Shown in pieces: positions 59,136 to 64,000 of a DNA stretch of 64,000 nucleotides. The position numbers were made by a program, and so were the translations under genes. Under the pieces are notes generated by a model. It saw nothing but the letters and a program-made list of their open reading frames with translations, was not told the origin of the DNA and ran no database searches. Position 1 is the first letter of the stretch. Each line of letters starts with the position of its first letter. Origin of the DNA: Chara braunii (taxonomy: Eukaryota > Streptophyta > Charophyceae > Charales > Characeae); the NCBI GenBank assembly GCA_003427395.1, contig BFEA01000239.1:2118174-2182173 (forward strand), in the 5' to 3' direction.

Positions 59136-59835
59136 TAAAACTGAAGAGAAACTTTGCATTCCACATAAAGAAAAAATCAAGAGTATGATTATTGGGGAAT
59201 GTCATAACACAGAAGAACAGTTCGGATTGAAGAAGACGTATGCCAATGTCAGAGAGCGCTTTGAATGGAAATGAATGAATGAGGATGCACTAACCTATGT
59301 GCGGACTTGTCTTGTTTGCCAAAGGAATAAGTCCTCGCATGAGAATCCATTAGGACAATTGAGACCACTACCTATTCTCAATGAGTCAGGTGAATCCATC
59401 TTGACTGATTTCATGAATCTCACCAACAGTCTCATGAATCTCACCAACAGTCGGAATGGCAACAGTCAGGTGATGGTTATTGTTGATCGATTCTCTAAAT
59501 ATGTTATGTTCATTCCTATGTATGCCGAAGCAAGAATGAAACTCGTCATTTAGAAGTTCCTAATGCAATGGGTTTTGGAATATGGATTTCCAAAAACCAT
59601 CATCTCTGATCGGGATGTATGGTTCACTAGCCAACAATGGCAGAAGTTGATGGTGGCACCCGATTGACCATGTCGTCAGGAAGACATCCTGAAACGAATG
59701 GACAAACTGATCAGATGAACCATTTTTGCTAGCAACTTCTGCGAATGTATGTAAGGCCAGATCAGATAGATTTGGATGAGAACTTGCCTAAGATTGCAAG
59801 TGCGTACAACAACAGTGTTCACACAGTGACTGGCA
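59044..59835 (+). pseudogene. integrase zinc-binding and catalytic core, broken
   Basis: Would insert the element DNA. The zinc module reads ECHNTEEQFGLKKTYANVRE, then CLVCQRNK. The Cys pair and first His are present, but the second His position carries Gln. TGA at 59272 and TAG at 59551 interrupt it. Catalytic core: first Asp in LTDFM (59407), second in IISDRDVWF (59608), Glu in GRHPETNGQTD (59691). The last two are only about 28 codons apart instead of the usual 35, with a frame change between them. A 21-bp tandem duplication (59411-59431 and 59432-59452) adds seven residues after the first Asp. Confidence 0.85.
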
Positions 59836-59839
59836 GAAC

Positions 59840-60767
59840 ATGGAACGCACTTCACAAAGGATGATGCCGCGACGTCCCATTGAGGCTTTGACCCGGGACC
59901 AATTCCAACGGCTACCCCCAGGAACACAAGAGTTTGCAGTTCTGTATGAAGAAGATATAAATAAAGTTAAGGAACATATTCAGAAAGTCCAAGGGATTGA
60001 ACAGGCTAACAAGCATTGTCGGCCATCAACGTTCAAAGAAGGAGATCTTGTTTGGGTAAAGTATAAAGAATTTTCCATAGAGGAAAAAAATGTATCACAA
60101 AAGTTGCTACATGTCTACTATAGACCCTGGGAAGTTCTCAAGGTGATAGGGGATATTGACAGACCATCTTATAGAATAGATGTACCCCCACACCTCAAGA
60201 CACACCCTGTCTTTCATGCGTCTAAACTATTGCCATATGTAGAAGGTCATGATTTTCCCAACAGACCATCCATATTTCCTCCTTCAATGGACGGAGGTAA
60301 TGAAGTTGAGAAAATACTTCAGCATGGGTANTATGTAGAAGGTCATGATTTTCCCAACAGACCATCCATATTTCCTCCTTCAATGGACGGAGGTAATGAA
60401 GTTGAGAAAATACTTCAGCATGGGTACTTCTTCACAGGTGGCAGAGGAAGACCACAAAAGCAATTATGTAGAAGGTCATGATTTTCCCAACAGACCATCC
60501 ATATTTCCTCCTTCAATGGATGGAGGTTATGAAGTTGAGAAAATACTTGAGCATGGGTACTTCTTCACTAGTGGCAGAGGAAGACCACAAAAGCAGTTCA
60601 AGGTAAAGTTTAAGTCTCAAGCCCCGTCTGAAGCTCGGTGGTTCAACAAGAAAGAGTTTTTACCTACTGCTCCTGATATAGTCTATGCATATGAGCGTGG
60701 TTTGAAAGAAAACTGTGTAAAGAATTTCTGCGATGGAACTCAAATTGGATCGGCAGGAATGCAATAA
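59840..60767 (+). pseudogene. integrase C-terminus with chromodomain
   Basis: C-terminal targeting part. RPSTFKEGDLVWVKYKEFS, RPWEVLKVIGDIDRPSYRID and HPVFHASKLLPYV form the GPY/F-like module with an altered GP. The chromodomain-like tail is at 60528-60705 (YEVEKILEHGYFF, KQFKVKFKSQAPSEARWFN, TAPDIVYAYERG); this tail defines chromoviruses and is thought to bind modified histones. The segment YVEGHDFPNRPSIF appears three times (60236, 60332, 60465). The first two copies are an exact 95-base overlap around a single N; the third has diverged and lies 133 bases on, so it shifts the frame. The stop falls in the first bases of the 3' LTR. Confidence 0.85.
60236..60426 (+). other. 95-bp exact duplication around a single N (assembly join)
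   Basis: 60236-60330 and 60332-60426 are identical, with the N at 60331 between them. The length is the same as at 11370-11560. This points to unmerged contig ends rather than a biological duplication. Confidence 0.85.
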
Positions 60768-61819
60768 CCCGCTCAAATATGCCCATGTCGTTGGCCAAGG
60801 GGGCCACCCACGGGCCACGAAACGGCCCTCAGGCCTGCCTTCGACTGTGGGGAATAGAACCCCCGAAACGTGGCTTCATCGGCCCTGCACCCGACAGTTG
60901 ACCGAAGTCAACTGTACGTCGGGATATTGCGGCTCACGAGTGAGAGTTTTCACGGACCCAATTCAGGCCACCGATCAGACGCACACACTTGGTTGTATGC
61001 AGGTATCCAGACAACATTCAATCCAAGTGGAAGCCTGCAACTATACGAGATCCAGGCCGTTGACTGTGAGTCAATTTGAGGCTCTGTACGTGAGCGACCA
61101 AAGGTTGGTCAACTTCGTCAACACTATTTATTGACCCTGCCCCTGGGAGTCAACATTCAGTCTTGCCTTGCTGCTTGACGCTGGCACGACACTGGCTTGA
61201 CGCTGGCTGGACGCTGGCAAGACGCTGGCACAACACTGGTTGGACACTGCCAAGACGCTGGCTCTACGCTGGCATTGTGCGACGACGATGCGAGACTACT
61301 GCTTTGCATGCTGGTGCCTCTCTGCTCTTGGTGCCACCTGTCTTCTTGGATGCTGACGTGGCACTCGCCACTCTGTCTTTAGAATTACCGACGTGACGCA
61401 TGCCACACTGTCTTCAACGCAGATAAGGGATGCGACAAGGAGGGTGATCAGGATCTTTGGGATTGATTGAGTGAGAGAGGGGACTTACCTGTTGATGCTG
61501 TCGACATTGCGCGCTGCTGAGACATCTTCATGGGACAATTGTGCCTACGTGGCACTTTGTTGTGATCAGATCTCGCAGGCTCGTTTCTAGGACACAGTTT
61601 GCTGACGCCCGAAGGAGTGGGGAATGAGGGTGTTCTGTCTACGTGGACATTGATGAATACATTCCCTTCCACCCTCTAATCTCCCTCCTGCCTCTTTCGT
61701 CCGATGGTTACGAGACATTGTATTACAGATTACATTTAATGATTATTGGAGTCGTTTATCAGCGCTGAGTTATCCTGTATTTCGACACAACGAGTTTCCT
61801 CCTGACTGGGTTCATTACA
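60760..61819 (+). repeat. 3' LTR of the chromovirus
   Basis: Starts TGCAATAACCC and ends TTCATTACA, with TG/CA ends. About 1060 bases, aligned throughout with 47476-48596. Internal GACGCTGGC-type words form a short minisatellite (61180-61275). The chromodomain frame ends in its first bases. Only a weak purine tract (GGCAGGAA) precedes it. Confidence 0.85.
61125..61132 (+). promoter_or_regulatory. possible LTR TATA element
   Basis: TATTTATT, the counterpart of 47842-47849. Confidence 0.3.
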
Positions 61820-61862
61820 GCTGCTTCCTCGTTTCGAGAAATTATCATTTTGCTCTACAATG

Positions 61863-62804
61863 TGTGGTATCTCAGTCTGGGCTATCAGCCCCCCCCAGGA
61901 GGGCATAATTTCCGCCAGTACCATCAAGTTTTCGGTTGCGTATATTGAGAAACGAGCTAGGCTACCAGCCGGGCCGCCCGGGTCACCTTGTTTGCCCAGG
62001 TGGCCCGACCGTGCAAGGGCCAAAGAAGGGCCCAGCAGAAAAAACAAAACAAAACAAAAAACTGAAAAAAAACTATGTTATGCAGAAAAATGAATTGAAC
62101 AACCTTTTTTTTTTTTTTTTTTTTTAATGGAACTGAACAACTTTTGCCTCAGGGTCACATCGAAATTCGTTACCAAACTTTAAATAAAAATAAAGTTCTT
62201 TTCTTTTTTTTGCCTGGTCGGGCAAGTGGTCCCGGGCCATTCTGGTAGCCTAACGAGCCTTCAACGCCTTTTTAATAAGTTTTTATCATGGTAACCGTGG
62301 ACCCGGACACCGGACACTTCCGGACTATGTGGTATCTCGGTCTGGGCTATCAGCGCCCCCCAGGGCCACATAATTTCCGCCAGTACCATCAAGTTTTCGA
62401 CAGCGTATATTGAGAAACGAGCTAGGCTACCAGCCGGGCCGCCCGGGTCACCTTGTTTACCCGGGCGGCCCGGCCGTGCAAGGGCCAAAGAAGGCCTCAG
62501 CAGGAAAAAAAAAAAAAAAAAAAAATCTAAAAANAAAAAAAAAAAAAAAAAAAATCTAAAAAAAAAAAAAATCTGAAAAAAAAACTATGTTATGCAGAAA
62601 AGAAAACTGAACAACTTTTGCCTCAGGGTCACACCGAAATTCGTTACCAAACTTTAAATACAAATAAAGTTCTTTTCTTTTTTTTGCCTGGCCGGGCAAG
62701 TAATCCCGGCCCACTCTGGTAGCCTAGGAAACAAACCTTCAACGCCTTTTTAATAAGTTTTTATCATGGTAACTGCAGACCCGGACACTGGACACTTCCG
62801 GACT
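61863..62804 (+). repeat. two tandem units of about 464 and 478 bp
   Basis: 61863-62326 and 62327-62804 share TGTGGTATCTC(A/G)GTCTGG, CATCAAGTTTTCG, GAAACGAGCTAGGCTACCAG, GTCACCTTGTTT, TTTAATAAGTTTTTATCATG and CACTTCCGGACT in the same order. Poly-A and poly-T runs (62105-62125, 62505-62580, with a single N at 62534) vary in length. The frames in them are not genes. Confidence 0.85.
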
Positions 62805-63777
62805 GTCTTCTGGACCCGTGTCTGGACCGGTGTCGAGCGGCCGAAGGTCAGTCGGCCACCCGAATTTCGACAGATTGACCCTTGGATTAAGTGTCTAGAC
62901 AGGGATTGACCGGGACTTTCATCGGATCGATCTGGAAAAATTAAGGGTCGGAGAGAGACCCCTAAAATCCCCTGCGTCAAGTATTGAAACTGACCCTTGG
63001 AATTAACAGAATGAACGGTCGCGCGTGCCGCGCCTGGCACCTAACATTTTCGCCCGTTCCGAGGCTGTTCCTGAAACGGCTGCCCACGGTACGGAGGCGC
63101 GATAGTAAGCCACGGCGCCTCATTTTCACACTAGGCAATTGGCGGAGGAATGCCCCCTCAAATTTCATTAATTCTAACGACAAAATTAAAACTAAGAAAA
63201 AGAATTAAAATAAAATAAAATAAAATAAACGGGATGAGGATAACGGGATTTTTGCTATTTAATAAAATTTCATCGGAATTTATTTTTGATGCAAATCACC
63301 CTTCATTTTCATTATTTCTGATAACAGAAGTAAGAATGAGAAAAAGCCTTCAAAAAGGATTAAAAAAAAAAAAAAAACCGAAAATCAATTATTATTTATT
63401 ATTTGATTATATTTTATTAAAAACATTTGCGGTGGGTTTTAACCCTGGATTTTTTGTTTACCCCGATTCTAATGATTCTTTCGACTCCCCGATAACTGAG
63501 AACCCTTGCTTGACTTACCTGAGTTACCTGATTGCTGGCCTTGCCACAACCTCGGAGTTAAAAGTGAGTGTGGGTTGGATGGTCGGCGTGGTGTTACCGC
63601 TGGGGTCACTTTGGTAGTACCGGTCGACTTCCTTACTTCTGTGTGGCCACCGGTTCGATTCGGACACATCACTCTGGTTCGGGCAGGCTCGGTACTATCA
63701 CTGCACATCAGAGTGATACGGTATGCGACGTCAACCTGGTGTGATATCGGGACAGACTGCTATTCAGGTTCGAGATT
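62805..63777. other. no gene seen
   Basis: GC-rich at 62805-63130, then A/T-rich with AAAATAAAATAAAAT at about 63205-63230 and a poly-A run near 63361. The 127-codon plus-strand frame at 63234-63617 is largely AT composition and has no recognisable domain. Confidence 0.4.
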
Positions 63778-63887
63778 GGTACGGTACGGTGTTCCACATT
63801 GCTTCGGTACGGTGCAAAATTGGGACAAGTACAGTACCTTTCTCCCATTGCTTCGGTACGGTACGGTGTTCCACATTGCTTCGGTAC
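63778..63887 (+). repeat. TACGG-rich tandem units
   Basis: GTGTTCCACATTGCTTCGG followed by TACG occurs at 63789 and again at 63866, 77 bases apart, with a third partial CATTGCTTCGGTACGG between. It abuts the retroelement fragment at 63888. Confidence 0.75.
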
Positions 63888-64000
63888 GCTTGCCTGAGAG
63901 CGTAGAGTTCTCTCTCGTAGGTTGATGTCGCTACCTTTTCTGAAGGCATTCTAGCAGACATGAACTCTACGGGTTTGTATCCATTACCATCGTCTTGCTG
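63888..64000 (-). pseudogene. fragment of a second Ty3/gypsy RNase H
   Basis: On the minus strand from the window edge: QQDDGNGYKPVEFMSARMPS, then STYERELYALRQA. This matches the RNase H start seen at 58690-58770 of the chromovirus (STYERELYALVAALD) but is a different lineage. The similarity ends abruptly at RQA (63888), where the TACGG tandem repeat begins, so the element is truncated there. Its upstream part, the reverse transcriptase, would lie beyond the right edge. Confidence 0.8.

Larger units (their letters stand above)
47476..61819 (+). mobile_element. degenerate Ty3/gypsy chromovirus with nested element B
   Basis: Order on the plus strand: 5' LTR (47476-48596), primer binding site (48600-48611), leader (48612-49018 and 54402-55013), gag, protease, reverse transcriptase, RNase H, integrase with chromodomain, and 3' LTR (60760-61819). 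Without the 5.4-kb nested element the length is about 9 kb, reasonable for a chromovirus with 1-kb LTRs. The leader is recognisable on both sides of B by GACGTGGCA-type words. No clean target duplication was found (AGTTG left, GCTGC right). All coding parts are broken. Confidence 0.8.

Noticed and set aside
47471-61824. Target-site duplication of the chromovirus
   Set aside because: AGTTG before the 5' LTR and GCTGC after the 3' LTR do not match, so either mutation or recombination has erased it.
62827-62841. CCGG followed by TGTCGAGCGG, as a possible further element start
   Set aside because: The text after it does not follow family 1 or 2, and no matching CGACA-CCGG end is in the window.

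Overview
This window is a repeat-dense stretch of a eukaryotic genome, most likely a green plant lineage. A Chara-like charophyte alga is my best guess, from the style of the chromovirus proteins; I could not check it by search. I see no intact host gene, no rRNA and no convincing functional tRNA gene. Almost everything I can place is transposon, satellite or microsatellite. There are three N gaps (17033-17173, 33510-33988, 50176-50260), some single Ns, and two kinds of assembly artefact: a Nextera mate-pair junction adapter at 32690-32727, and two exact 95-bp contig-end overlaps, each joined by one N.

Layout, left to right. 1-1049: mixed dispersed repeats related to 14.5-15.2 kb. 1050 to about 6550: copy C of a roughly 5.5-6 kb non-coding repeat ('family 2'). 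7194-8040: a fragment of 'family 1'. 8041-9720: a repeat whose inverted partner lies at 21.4-24.3 kb; the partner includes a nine-unit satellite of about 165 bp per unit. 9720-12720: pyrimidine-rich DNA with tandem hairpin units, a 51-bp tandem repeat and a 95-bp assembly duplication. 12.7-21.0 kb: unassigned DNA with many microsatellites, a 31-bp minisatellite and a tRNA-like SINE head. 21087-21383: five consecutive hairpins. 24.3-27.0 kb: unassigned.

The right half is nested transposons. From about 27050 to 46588 there appears to be one minus-oriented family-2 element. It was invaded by a 5.9-kb family-1 element (A, 29137-35020) and by a 7.4-kb element (I, 36456-43822). Element I has an exact CCGG target duplication and splits a 61-bp tandem array. 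From 47476 to 61819 lies a Ty3/gypsy chromovirus: 5' LTR, primer binding site, leader, gag, protease, reverse transcriptase, RNase H, integrase, chromodomain, 3' LTR. A second family-1 element (B, 49019-54401) sits in its leader. The chromovirus is dead: it has many stops, frameshifts and deletions, and its polymerase motif has lost both aspartates. A fragment of a second Ty3/gypsy element enters from the right edge on the minus strand.

The most interesting signal is that A, B and I all begin TGTCG, end CGACA and are flanked by short GC-rich repeats of 4 bp. Yet they are 5.4-7.4 kb long, with little or no recognisable coding sequence. They may be giant LTRs or LTR-type non-autonomous elements, or an undescribed terminal-inverted-repeat group. 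Element I also carries protein-like minus-strand reading frames that I do not recognise.
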